Part shown: positions 1-7,280 of the stretch, piece after piece | Position numbering within the stretch: the stretch's first letter is position 1 | Layout: every line of letters starts with the position of its first letter | Assembly: GCF_014698115.1 (NCBI RefSeq) | Contig: NZ_JACJSJ010000072.1 | Coordinates: 1-43,180 of the forward strand | Length of the DNA stretch: 43,180 nucleotides | Direction of reading: 5' to 3' | From: Nostoc sp. FACHB-973 | GTDB taxonomy: Bacteria > Cyanobacteriota > Cyanobacteriia > Cyanobacteriales > Nostocaceae | Notes under the pieces: model-generated | What the model saw: only the letters and a program-made list of their open reading frames with translations | Database searches by the model: none | Told to the model about the DNA's origin: nothing | Translations under genes and position numbers: made by a program

Positions 1-272
1 GACCAATTTACTAGGAATTCTGCGGTTTCTGTGGTGGCTGGTAGTGCATTAACTGTACTGCTGGGTGCGCCTGCATCGATGGTGTTGAAGATGGGCGGTG
101 TGTCAATTGGTTCATTGATATCAAAGACGATCCGCGCCTGAGCATCAATCACCGTACCACTGGTAACTGTTGATTTAGCGCGAATAGTATAGTTGACAAA
201 TCCATCGCCTTCAGGAGGAGTAAGATTCAGTAGACCGAAAAGTTTTGCGATGCCTTCGGCGGGCGCAGCCAT
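1..272 (-). pseudogene. Tail fragment of a large secreted repeat protein, runs off the left edge
   Basis: The minus strand is open from about 272 to the window edge. It reads a beta-rich fragment with phrases such as FVNYTIRAKS, IDAQARIVFDIN and FNTIDAGAPSS. From memory this phrase pattern recurs in very large cyanobacterial secreted or adhesin-like proteins; the domain has no function that I can name. The apparent N-terminus (MAAPAEGIAK) is encoded by a dispersed repeat at 247-275, so the true 5' end has probably been lost there and the coding piece starts near 245. The 3' end lies outside the window, so it is impossible to say how much of the gene survives. The frame itself is certain, the family placement moderately so. 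Confidence 0.5.
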
Positions 273-275
273 CGC
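247..275. repeat. Short dispersed repeat, copy 1 (GCGATGCC...GCCATCGC type)
   Basis: This 29-bp element begins GCGATGCC and ends GCCATCGC around a GGCGGGCGC core. It matches the 33-bp elements at 40145-40177 and 41321-41353 apart from a short gap and substitutions. It sits exactly at the broken 5' end of the partial gene on its left. Confidence 0.7.
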
Positions 276-383
276 TAAAAAATAGTAGTATACGATACCG
301 TTTTTGGAGGAATGGAAAAAAGCTGATCGTCTCAGATAAATGATAAGATTGGCTTATTGATGAACTCCAAAAATCAATCAAAA

Positions 384-911
384 TCAGCCAGATGGTAAAC
401 AAACTTCACAGGCTACCCCATAGTTGCGGTCTACGGCTTGACGTAAAAATTCAAGCATCTGTTTGAGGGTAAATAGATGAGAGAAAACTTGTCTGGAACT
501 TCTTTTTAAGCGACTAAGATAATGCCAGACTAGATAAATCCAAACATTAATAATTAAAAATGCCAAGGCTACAAATAGAAAGCGAATGGTGGGATTTTTA
601 ATAGTAGTTTTAATTCGGCACTGGTTTTTCATTCGGTAGCTGCTTTCAATCCCAAAACGGAGGCGATAGTCATCATGTATAAGCTGTAAAGATAACTGGA
701 ATTTATAGACTGCATAAATAAAGAATTCTCGTCCATGCGCTCGCCTTTTACCGTTTTTATAAGTACAAACTATCCACACTTGAAAAGTAACAGATCCATA
801 TTTATCACTGTTTAAAGTATAAGATGTTTTATAACTACGCATAGAATTACTCCTGCAATTTTCATAAATGTAAAAACTGACAATTTTCCTAAAGAGATCG
901 AGCGATTGCAA
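384..911 (-). pseudogene. 5'-truncated DDE transposase (ISH3/IS4-like), C-terminal part only
   Basis: The authentic transposase reading starts near MRSYKT (ATG at 838-840) and runs to a stop at 384-386. It carries the C-terminal catalytic segment typical of ISH3/IS4-like DDE transposases: a Y-x2-R-x3-E signature in YRLRFGIESSYRMKN, then KNPTIRFLF and a hydrophobic stretch ending VWIYLVWHYLS. The N-terminal half with the first two catalytic Asp residues is absent. Residues read upstream of about 841 come from neighbouring DNA, because on the other strand that stretch leads into the LRR gene. Both the IS 5' half and the LRR 5' half are missing at the same junction, which points to one deletion or rearrangement. 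The element cannot transpose itself. Confidence 0.75.
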
Positions 912-1850
912 TATTTCGATCGCGTCCTCGGTTTAGAGTTGACTTTGACTCAAGCTGATGAAATCCCTGATTTTGTGGATGCTGTACCAAATTTAGAGCA
1001 TTTAACACTAACCTGCCCAAATGTCAAACAAGTTCATTTTTCGTTTCATAAATTAAAGCATCTTGAAACTTTGCATATCTCTCAACCTAAATCATTAGAA
1101 GATTTTGACCTTGATTTGAGTCGATTTCCTGCTTTAGCTGAATTCTGGTGTGATGGTAGCAATTGGCAAAAAATGCCCCAAGGACTACATCAGCTTAGGC
1201 AGATTAGCTGCTGGAATCATCCACAAATGCAGATGGAATGGGGACAAATTCCCTTTACCAAAGCTGAAGACATTCGCCTAGACTATATGGCTTTACGTTC
1301 CCTACCTGATAATCCTGGCTTCTTCCCGAAGCTAAAGGAACTTAGTATTGAAGGCAATCCGATCGCTGAACTACCTGAGACAATTTGCAATTGGGGAGAG
1401 CTTTCAGGAATAGAAATTGATGTGAGCAAGACTCAAATTGAGAGCTTACCCTACAGCTTACTTACAACTGAGCGAAGTTTGACAATCAATCTGCAAGGCA
1501 CCCCGTTTGAACGACTGCTTTCTGAAGCTTTAGCTACTGATGCAACCGAATGCTCACAGTCACTGTTAAAGGCAAAACAGATATATCATCAGCTACGCGA
1601 TCGTATAGAACTAATAGTCAATTTGACTCGATCGCAATTAGTGACAGTTGCGATTCCCTTTGATAAAAGCAGTTTTAGGGATTGCATTACATTTAACCCC
1701 TGGAGAACCAAATCCACTATATTGATCGAAACTTCCTTGAACCTGCAAATCTGGGGGGAGCTTGGCAATGCTAGTTTTGTACAAAAAAAGGTTTCCGTCA
1801 ACCACCATTGCATTGGGCAGTTCTTCAATGTACGTACCGCTAATAGTTAG
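906..1850 (+). CDS. Leucine-rich-repeat protein, 5'-truncated and with a chimeric 3' end
   Basis: Residues 1 to about 235 look like a real LRR protein, with repeats such as LEHLTLTCPNV, LKHLETLHIS, LKELSIEGNPI and AELPETI. The given start is a TTG. The frame stays open upstream to 816 and continues into the truncated transposase, and the peptide just before the TTG (TDNFPKEIERL) looks like part of the same protein, so the natural start has been lost. From roughly nt 1640 the frame is antisense to another LRR-like remnant (1638-1962 minus), and its last 70 residues (NPWRTKST onward) are therefore probably not native. A product may be made but would be a fusion of a real LRR core and an accidental tail. 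No function can be assigned beyond protein binding. Confidence 0.55.
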   Translation: MQYFDRVLGLELTLTQADEIPDFVDAVPNLEHLTLTCPNVKQVHFSFHKLKHLETLHISQPKSLEDFDLDLSRFPALAEFWCDGSNWQKMPQGLHQLRQISCWNHPQMQMEWGQIPFTKAEDIRLDYMALRSLPDNPGFFPKLKELSIEGNPIAELPETICNWGELSGIEIDVSKTQIESLPYSLLTTERSLTINLQGTPFERLLSEALATDATECSQSLLKAKQIYHQLRDRIELIVNLTRSQLVTVAIPFDKSSFRDCITFNPWRTKSTILIETSLNLQIWGELGNASFVQKKVSVNHHCIGQFFNVRTANS

Positions 1851-1962
1851 GTCGCCTTTGACGGTTAGTTGATTGGGCAGTCGCTTGAGATTACCTTCCA
1901 GGGTAACGTTACGATTGATGATACAGCGTTCTCCTTGCTCGATCGCGCCAAATTTTTATTGG
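1638..1962 (-). pseudogene. Antisense remnant of an LRR-like protein
   Basis: Read on the minus strand, this interval is open between an upstream in-frame TAA and a TAA at 1638-1640. It gives a regular repeat of about 20 residues: LKRLPNQLTVKGDLTISGT, then IEELPNAMVVDGNLFLYKT, then IAKLPPDLQVQGSF. This LPxxLxVxGxL pattern is an LRR-like solenoid. There is no start codon at the 5' end, so it is an internal or C-terminal fragment. It overlaps the end of the LRR ORF on the plus strand and the first 20 to 30 codons of the next plus-strand ORF, and is the better explanation of that DNA. The repeat period argues strongly that this strand was the coding one. Confidence 0.6.
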
Positions 1963-2513
1963 AAATTCAGCTACCATTCGCCTATGCTGCTTTTTTGCTA
2001 GAGGTGGGAAATGGAGGGTGTTGGGATTGTGCCGAGCGCGACTGCTGGATGACAATTGATGAAATTATGCAACATAATTCTACCCAGTTATGGCACCAGT
2101 CACCGCCTGATTTCGTTAGTCAATTTCTGTCAACAGGAAAACAATCTGATGCAGTCGAGTTACCCTATCTCCTGAAAATTAACGCCCTTCCTGGACTATT
2201 GCGAATTGGGTTGTATCCTCCAGAACAAGAGACTTACGGGTTGTTTCTGACGCAAGAAGGACATGAAGTGAAAATTCAAATCTGCTTACAACCGTTGTTG
2301 ACCTATGTTGTGATGGAACGCTATACACCGAAGCAATGGTTACAAATGCATCTCGATTTTTTAAATAATGAGATTTACGAAATTGAAAAATCGATCTCAA
2401 TCTTGAATTCTCAGCAAAGTCCGTATCTTCTTTTCCAAGGATATTTAATGGGTTTGTCCGAGGCTAGGTTGAAGCAGTTTATTGAAAACTGTCCTGCAAT
2501 TCCTTTAGAATGA
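1869..2513 (+). CDS. SUKH (SMI1/KNR4) domain protein, N-terminus replaced
   Basis: From about residue 24 the protein follows the SMI1/KNR4 pattern: LPFAYAAFLLEVGNGG, then W-containing blocks, PGLLRIG, YGLFLTQEGHEVKIQ and PKQWLQ. The same blocks occur in the neighbour at 5126-6370 (LPEVYRTFLLEVCNGG, PGLLRIV, DLFLTQEGYEVEIQ, PEQWLK), so the two are paralogues. SUKH proteins are often immunity proteins that bind and neutralise toxins of contact-dependent or Rhs systems; which toxin is not visible here. The first ~20 residues are antisense to the LRR-like remnant and are probably accidental, so the native start is lost. The C-terminus ends CPAIPLE-stop, where the duplicated copy at 3599-3678 continues ERKRELLDER, because an AGA codon has become TGA at 2511-2513. 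Confidence 0.65.
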   Translation: MIGQSLEITFQGNVTIDDTAFSLLDRAKFLLEIQLPFAYAAFLLEVGNGGCWDCAERDCWMTIDEIMQHNSTQLWHQSPPDFVSQFLSTGKQSDAVELPYLLKINALPGLLRIGLYPPEQETYGLFLTQEGHEVKIQICLQPLLTYVVMERYTPKQWLQMHLDFLNNEIYEIEKSISILNSQQSPYLLFQGYLMGLSEARLKQFIENCPAIPLE

Positions 2514-2558
2514 AAACGAGAGTTGCTGGATGAAAGATAAGCATGAAAAAACGTTTGT
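2479..2558 (+). repeat. 80-bp direct repeat, left copy
   Basis: This segment matches 3599-3678 at a constant offset of 1120 bp with four mismatches. It covers the end of the SUKH gene and the first bases of a following gene that is then abandoned: after ACGTTTGT the sequences diverge completely. The pair brackets the EF-G domain IV gene. Confidence 0.9.
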
Positions 2559-2658
2559 GATGCGAGAAATCTGGATGATTAACTAATTTCATATATTGTT
2601 CATTCTTTAATTTGTCTGTAATAGATTCATTAGAGCCTGATATAAATAATCTGATTAT

Positions 2659-3411
2659 ATGAACCGCAAACAATTATACTATGGGAAAGACTATACCTAT
2701 GAAGCTAGACAAAAAAAGATTGGTTGGCTACATAAAATAATTGAGTCACTATATCAGCAACCAGAACTAGGAAAATATGAAGACGATGAAGACTCACAAG
2801 AGCTATTTACCCAGGAGACTATCACAGTCGCCAAATGCTTAATGAAATTAGTCACCGTAGAGGAGCCGAATACACAGGATATTCGTGAGTTATATAGATT
2901 GCTGAAAATTTATAAACATATTCGTAACTCTGCTTGGGATGACATGTGTAAATATGTGGAAAAGTGGCATTGGGTAGTAAATATTTGGGAAACATTCCAG
3001 AACGTAGTTGAATTAGATATCTGGCATGGTTATAAGTATCAACGTTATTCAATTAAAGAATCATTAATTGCAGAGGGTAAATATATCAGAGGTAGCTCTT
3101 CTATTGATCACCACGGTCATGTCGTATTCAAAGTTGAGCAGAATTTAGAAGACAATCAGATTAAAATTATTTGGCAAATTCCAAATGAGACAGTTATTCC
3201 TGACGAATGTATTCCAGAATCAATCGAAGGAATTATCGACGGATTAATTCGACATTTTAATCTGCAAAATCAAGCTCTCACATCCCTCAAAATTACTGTC
3301 TTTAATGGCAGTTATCACGAATATCACTCTAGCGAGTCTGATTATCGTCTAGCTGCTACCATCGCTTGGATGAATGCTTTAAAAACTGCTGAACTCATAC
3401 CTCTGGAATAG
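2659..3411 (+). CDS. Orphan N-terminal domain fused to an elongation factor G domain IV
   Basis: The product has 250 aa. Residues 1 to about 130 are charged and helical and match no family I know. Residues about 136-250 align by eye, with almost no gaps, to domain IV of EF-G: GHVVFKV (153-159, E. coli GHVVIDM), VIPDECIP (179-186, E. coli VIPGEYIP), GSYHEYHSSE (217-226, E. coli GSYHDVDSSE), then a helix with AATIAW and a terminal PLE (E. coli LEPI). The tip histidine of the GSYH loop, important for translocation in EF-G, is kept. The GTPase domain and domains II, III and V are absent, so it cannot be a translation factor. Domain IV mimics a tRNA anticodon arm, so the ribosomal A site or a tRNA-binding enzyme is a possible target (inference). 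It lies alone between direct repeats inside a SUKH locus. No strong ribosome binding site precedes the ATG. Confidence 0.8.
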   Translation: MNRKQLYYGKDYTYEARQKKIGWLHKIIESLYQQPELGKYEDDEDSQELFTQETITVAKCLMKLVTVEEPNTQDIRELYRLLKIYKHIRNSAWDDMCKYVEKWHWVVNIWETFQNVVELDIWHGYKYQRYSIKESLIAEGKYIRGSSSIDHHGHVVFKVEQNLEDNQIKIIWQIPNETVIPDECIPESIEGIIDGLIRHFNLQNQALTSLKITVFNGSYHEYHSSESDYRLAATIAWMNALKTAELIPLE

Positions 3412-3585
3412 TTAAGATTGGGGAAATGCAACCACTTCACCATTATTAATATTGATTTTAAGCCCAGACAGGGGAAATAATAAAAACCTATTAATCAATG
3501 TAGCGAGAAAACCCATGATAAAAAGATACAAAATCCTGAAGATATAACTGGCGGTGATTGAGATGCGTGTTTTCCAGGTGAGTGG

Positions 3586-3660
3586 ATGTGGAAATATGTT
3601 ATTGAAAATTGTCCTGCAATTCCTTTAGAGAGAAAACGAGAGTTGCTGGATGAGAGATAA
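3586..3660 (+). pseudogene. 24-codon internal-deletion remnant of a SUKH gene
   Basis: An AGGTGAG ribosome binding site precedes ATG at 3586. The frame reads MWKYVIENCPAIPLERK and ends at TAA 3658-3660. The start region, including the AGGTGAGTG-x-ATGTGG context, resembles the start of the SUKH gene at 5126. The rest equals the C-terminus of the SUKH gene ending at 2513. It therefore looks like a SUKH gene that lost everything between its first few codons and its last twenty. Its stop overlaps the ATG (3650) of the next gene, so its translation may still feed ribosomes into that gene. Confidence 0.55.
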
Positions 3661-3678
3661 GCATGAAAAAACGTTTGT
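3599..3678 (+). repeat. 80-bp direct repeat, right copy
   Basis: This copy matches 2479-2558. It spans the C-terminal codons of a SUKH reading frame and the first codons of the 481-aa gene that starts at 3650. It probably represents the ancestral junction, because here both flanking reading frames are intact. Confidence 0.9.
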
Positions 3679-5095
3679 TCTAATTGATGGGTATACACTA
3701 GCGATCGCCCAAAGCAATTCAGGTGTATTATTCTCTGGTCGCCACAGTCGCAAAGCCATAACCCGATATGACGATTCGCTCCTAATTCAGTTTTTGGCAC
3801 GTCATGCCCATCATGATACTTTTTGGCAGTGCTTTCAGGCGCGTGAAATGTATGAGAATGAGGATAATCGCTTCTTTGTCAGGAATTGCCAGCAGCTTAT
3901 TGGCGATCGCAGTTGGAAACTACCGCAAGTTTATCAAAATTGGGCCGTTTGGGAACTGATAGATCGACTGTTTCAAATTCATGGCGAGTCTTACAATGAA
4001 CCGATTTGTTTATGGCATCCGGGGAGTTACTATCCGATGTATGGTATTCCCTATGGCACAGCATTGAAAGTGATGCAGGTTGCCCGGAATTGGAGGAATC
4101 TGCAAGAAATCGAGGGAATTGAACTGCTCAATGAAGCCCAGTGGAATTTACGCTTTGCGTCTGCTGCTAGTCCTACTCACTCTTTACTAATTCCCCAGAT
4201 TTTATCTGAGATTGAGGAAGCTGCTAGTATATATCTACTATTTTTTGAAGAAAAAGCACGTTTATATACACCCAATCAGGTTGCTGCAATTAGATATGAA
4301 CTGCTGCATCAGATGGCGATACTCCTTCGGAGTCACTTCGTGAACGCCAACCTACTCAACCGTGAAATCTCAGCAGAAATTCTTGCTAGTCTAGTTGCTT
4401 ATCCAAATCTGCAACGCTGCGTCATTCAAGCTGAAAAGCTATGGCGCTATTTAGATGGTGCTTCTGTGAGCCAAGAAAAAAATAGTTTGTGTTTAGATTG
4501 GATGTTTTTTGATCCACCACTACCTCAACCTGACTTTCATCAGCTTTGCTTACAGCATTTTCAAAAAGCAAAATTGCAATACCCATATACGATTCCCTTT
4601 GAAACCGATGGGAAGCAGTATCGACTGGTGACAGGAAGTGTGCATCACAATGCGATCGGCTTGTTGACGGTTTTAGAAATTACGATGCCGATAAATGCGA
4701 ATACCTTATTTACCAACGTGAATGAGCCGACGTACCTAGAGTTAGTTGTCTGGGCTGCGCTGGAATCCTGCTTACCTCCCGTCAAAGATTGGGAAATGTC
4801 TGTTGATTGGAGAGGACGAGAAGATGAGTTGGTAACTTTAGGAACAGATCCTTCCTTGCCTAAAGCTGAGTTTTTCTTGAACTGTTTAGCATCTCACCTT
4901 GCAAGGCTCTGGCAAAATGGGGAGCGAACGGCATTGAAAAAAGGATTGCTTCCTTTGCGAAGTTATTTCCCTAAAGAAACCTACTTCCTCTACTGTCGAA
5001 GTCAGATGCTACTATCCGGGGAACTGCGATTTCACTATGGGGAATGGTTTGATGGGGGATTCCTCCGGCTTTTTCGGGCAGAACAAGCGAAGTAA
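3650..5095 (+). CDS. Uncharacterised 481-aa protein of the SUKH locus
   Basis: I do not recognise the family. The product is soluble-looking, rich in aromatic residues and Leu, without a signal peptide or membrane segments. The N-terminus (HEKTFVLIDGYTLAIAQSNS) predicts beta-strands, the middle (150-300) is helical, and the C-terminal third carries conserved-looking Trp/Asp patches (DWEMSVDWRGRED, HYGEWFDGGFLRLF). The ATG at 3650 overlaps the stop of the short SUKH remnant by 11 bp, and a SUKH gene follows 30 bp downstream, so the three probably formed one operon. A 32-bp dispersed repeat (4316-4347) sits inside the frame and is translated as AILLRSHFVNA, which adds about ten residues. The context suggests a role in the same immunity or regulatory function as the SUKH genes, but no activity can be named. 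Confidence 0.7.
   Translation: MRDKHEKTFVLIDGYTLAIAQSNSGVLFSGRHSRKAITRYDDSLLIQFLARHAHHDTFWQCFQAREMYENEDNRFFVRNCQQLIGDRSWKLPQVYQNWAVWELIDRLFQIHGESYNEPICLWHPGSYYPMYGIPYGTALKVMQVARNWRNLQEIEGIELLNEAQWNLRFASAASPTHSLLIPQILSEIEEAASIYLLFFEEKARLYTPNQVAAIRYELLHQMAILLRSHFVNANLLNREISAEILASLVAYPNLQRCVIQAEKLWRYLDGASVSQEKNSLCLDWMFFDPPLPQPDFHQLCLQHFQKAKLQYPYTIPFETDGKQYRLVTGSVHHNAIGLLTVLEITMPINANTLFTNVNEPTYLELVVWAALESCLPPVKDWEMSVDWRGREDELVTLGTDPSLPKAEFFLNCLASHLARLWQNGERTALKKGLLPLRSYFPKETYFLYCRSQMLLSGELRFHYGEWFDGGFLRLFRAEQAK
4316..4347 (+). repeat. 32-bp dispersed repeat inside a gene
   Basis: The element runs from GCGATACTCC to GTGAACGC and contains the small inverted repeat ACTCC-TTC-GGAGT. It matches 5244-5275 over its full length with a few substitutions. 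Here it starts on the first codon position of the 481-aa gene and encodes AILLRSHFVNA. Confidence 0.8.
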
Positions 5096-5125
5096 TAATC
5101 ATACCAAATGGTAATAGGTGAGTGC

Positions 5126-6370
5126 ATGTGGGAAGTCAGATATCTGAATGCAGAGTTACTCGATCTCAAACTTTGGGGCGAAGGCTGTCGCCTGTATCAG
5201 ATTCGCCAAATGGGTGATGATGAGATTTGCTTGATTCAAACGCGCGATACTCCGCAGGAGTCGCTTCGCGAACGCTGGCAAGTTGTTTATACCGAGCGTG
5301 GTACGGTTCAACATCTGCTGTTTGAATTTACGGATGAGGCTGAAGCTTGTGAGTTTATGTATCGGGAGATCAAGACAATCAAGCATCCCCATCTTGTGGG
5401 GCTATTTCCGACTGATGCTGAGGCAGAGCAATTGTGTCAGGTGTTGACTCAGTTACAAATTCACTGCGATCGCGATACGAAAGGAAGGGTGAGAGTGTAC
5501 GATCAAGACATTTTTACAGTGGAGCGTCATTTCGGTTGCCAATTACCCCTGCGAAAATGGTTGACCATTCCCGAACGAATTCACGTTACCCTCGCTCGAT
5601 TGCGAAAATTCGATCCATACAATCGCTATGCCCAAATCACGACTAATCCGCCAATTGGTTCTGAAGCAAAGTTGAGCGCGTTAGAAGCACAACATGGAAT
5701 TAAACTGCCTGAAGTTTACAGAACATTTTTGCTAGAAGTTTGCAATGGTGGTAATTGGGAACGGCTAGGAAATTACTGGTCGGCTGAGGAAGTTATGGCA
5801 AACAATTCTGTGGAACTATGGAATCAGCCTTTACCTGAGTTCCTCGCAAAGTTGAAAGCGGCAAAGTCGGGGGATTGGCTCAAAAATCCAGGAAATCAGC
5901 AATATCCAGGGTTGTTACGAATTGTCGATTGGGATAATCCTGTGCGGGATTTGTTTCTCACCCAGGAAGGATACGAGGTTGAAATTCAGGGGGATTTGAT
6001 TCGTTTTTGTAATTTTTCTCCAGAACAATGGCTCAAGGATTTTCTAGATGATATTCAATATGGGTTATCAACAATTGAAGGATTACTAGATTTTCTTTGC
6101 TCTGGGAAATTAATTCGAGATTACCCATACTTGCACACTGTGAATGTTGCCAGACTCCTTGCAGAAACCATCGGACTCAATATCGATCCTGAACTCACGT
6201 ATGAGCAAGTGAAGATGAGCGATGAAATCGATTATAAAATCAACCAATGGCGAATTGAGAATATGGGTAAGATGCGGTACAACTTTGGGTTTCATGCAGA
6301 GCAAGCTGAGATGCGAACACAACGAATTTTAGAAAGGTTAGAGTACATATATAATATACTGTATTCCTAA
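5126..6370 (+). CDS. SUKH (SMI1/KNR4) protein with a long N-terminal extension
   Basis: The product is 414 aa from ATG 5126. An in-frame ATG at 5108 exists, but only 5126 has a ribosome binding site (AGGTGAG, 3 nt away), so I prefer it. Residues about 1-165 form one or two small alpha/beta domains of unknown type; in one of them HLVGLFPTDAEAEQL is followed by a CDRDTKGRVRVYD strand pair. Residues about 180-310 are the SMI1/KNR4 domain (LPEVYRTFLLEVCNGG, PGLLRIVDW, LFLTQEGYEVEIQ, PEQWLKDFL). The tail is helical. SUKH domains are typical of immunity proteins against nuclease or deaminase toxins, and the extra N-terminal domain could be a second partner-binding module. A dispersed repeat at 5244-5275 is translated as RDTPQESLRER. 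It is a paralogue of the truncated gene at 1869-2513. Confidence 0.75.
   Translation: MWEVRYLNAELLDLKLWGEGCRLYQIRQMGDDEICLIQTRDTPQESLRERWQVVYTERGTVQHLLFEFTDEAEACEFMYREIKTIKHPHLVGLFPTDAEAEQLCQVLTQLQIHCDRDTKGRVRVYDQDIFTVERHFGCQLPLRKWLTIPERIHVTLARLRKFDPYNRYAQITTNPPIGSEAKLSALEAQHGIKLPEVYRTFLLEVCNGGNWERLGNYWSAEEVMANNSVELWNQPLPEFLAKLKAAKSGDWLKNPGNQQYPGLLRIVDWDNPVRDLFLTQEGYEVEIQGDLIRFCNFSPEQWLKDFLDDIQYGLSTIEGLLDFLCSGKLIRDYPYLHTVNVARLLAETIGLNIDPELTYEQVKMSDEIDYKINQWRIENMGKMRYNFGFHAEQAEMRTQRILERLEYIYNILYS
5244..5275 (+). repeat. 32-bp dispersed repeat inside a gene, second copy
   Basis: This is the same element as 4316-4347, of identical length, with inverted repeat ACTCC-GCA-GGAGT. It begins on a different codon phase from the first copy (encoding DTPQESLRER), so the same DNA is read as two unrelated peptides in adjacent genes. 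Confidence 0.8.
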
Positions 6371-6404
6371 ATAACACATCATCTGGATAAAAATTTTACC
6401 TTAC

Positions 6405-6833
6405 CTAATCATCTGCCAAATATTCTTTCACAGATTCAATAATAGGATTCATATTATCATTATTTGCTTCCAATTTAGAAATAAGTAAAACCCTGTCTCT
6501 TGTACCCAACTGATAAATAATCAAAGCTAAATAGTATTCCCAGTCTAATTGTCTGCGCTGGGCAATTCCATTATATAAATCTCTCTCTGGTGGATTATAT
6601 GCAATCTCAAGTAAGATATCTAAGGTGTGTATTACTTCCTGTTCTTCAATCCAAGCAGAGATATATTCTTCTTCCTTGTCAATCTCTTGATTTTGCTTTT
6701 CCCACTCATATCTATTCCTTTGAAATTCACTGCCAAAACCTGCAAAATTTTCTGGACTAACAGGTGCTGCTAATTCCGCTAAAAATTCTAGAATTTGTTC
6801 CTTGCTTAGTTTTATCATTTGAGAAGATATCAA
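6405..6833 (-). CDS. Small acidic helical protein, unknown function
   Basis: The product is 142 aa, or 137 aa if the second Met (MIKLSKEQ) is the start. It is predicted largely helical and acidic, with a KEQILEFLAELAAPVSPENF N-terminus, a charged linker (QEIDKEEEY) and a helical C-terminus. There is no signal peptide or membrane segment. It lies 18 bp behind the next gene upstream on the same strand, so the two are probably co-transcribed with the WG-repeat gene. Size, charge and company are those of many bacterial immunity proteins, but I recognise no Imm family, so this is only a suggestion. Confidence 0.65.
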   Translation of the reverse strand: MISSQMIKLSKEQILEFLAELAAPVSPENFAGFGSEFQRNRYEWEKQNQEIDKEEEYISAWIEEQEVIHTLDILLEIAYNPPERDLYNGIAQRRQLDWEYYLALIIYQLGTRDRVLLISKLEANNDNMNPIIESVKEYLADD

Positions 6834-6851
6834 TCTTTAAAATTACATTCA

Positions 6852-7280
6852 TTATCCAAAATCATATTCATAGGATGTCGTATCTGTTGTTTGAAATACC
6901 TGGATTATACGTTCGATTCTCTCGTTCATAAAAGCTAAATCTTCTTGTTCTAAAGTATAAGAATGTAAATAAATTAATTCTTCTAAAATTTTAGAAACAT
7001 CTTCTGCTAAGACGACATTTAAAGACCCATCATGAAAATGGCTAATAAATTGTAAACCAAGAGACTTACAAGCAGGCAACCAAAATTGGTAAAATATTTC
7101 GCTAGTCGCAACAGGAATCACCTCGTAATTCCCGGTATTAATTTGGAGAATTCCCATTTCTATTGTCATCTCATTATCTCGTAATATTTCAAACTCAAAT
7201 TTGTCGAAAATTATATAATTACTGAGTTGGTTGCCAAATATATTTACCAGTGCGATCGATATATCCAGATTTTTCTCCAA
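6852..7280 (-). CDS. Small alpha/beta protein, unknown function; start uncertain
   Basis: The longest reading is 142 aa from ATG at 7278-7280, overlapping the last 62 bp of the WG-repeat gene in another frame. The first ~20 residues (MEKNLDISIALVNIFGN) come from that overlap and may not be used. The recognisable fold begins near YIIFDKFEFEILR and continues with a strand-helix pattern (MGILQINTG, VIPVATSEIFYQFWL, FISHFHDGSLNVVL) and a C-terminal helix pair. An internal Met (MTIEMG) would cut through the first beta-hairpin, so either the overlapping start or a rare non-ATG start near 7220 is likelier. No family is recognised. It sits between two other small genes in a probable operon, reminiscent of immunity-gene strings. 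Confidence 0.6.
   Translation of the reverse strand: MEKNLDISIALVNIFGNQLSNYIIFDKFEFEILRDNEMTIEMGILQINTGNYEVIPVATSEIFYQFWLPACKSLGLQFISHFHDGSLNVVLAEDVSKILEELIYLHSYTLEQEDLAFMNERIERIIQVFQTTDTTSYEYDFG

Noticed and set aside
211..402. Minus-strand 63-aa reading frame next to the left-edge fragment
   Set aside because: It reads the dispersed repeat in another frame (CARRRHR) and has no protein-like features. The frame giving the IDAQARIVFDIN peptide is the real one.
2659..3411. Reading the EF-G-like protein as a fragment of a normal fusA gene
   Set aside because: The N-terminal 130 residues are not EF-G domain III or any other EF-G part, the frame is intact with its own start and stop, and domain V is absent.
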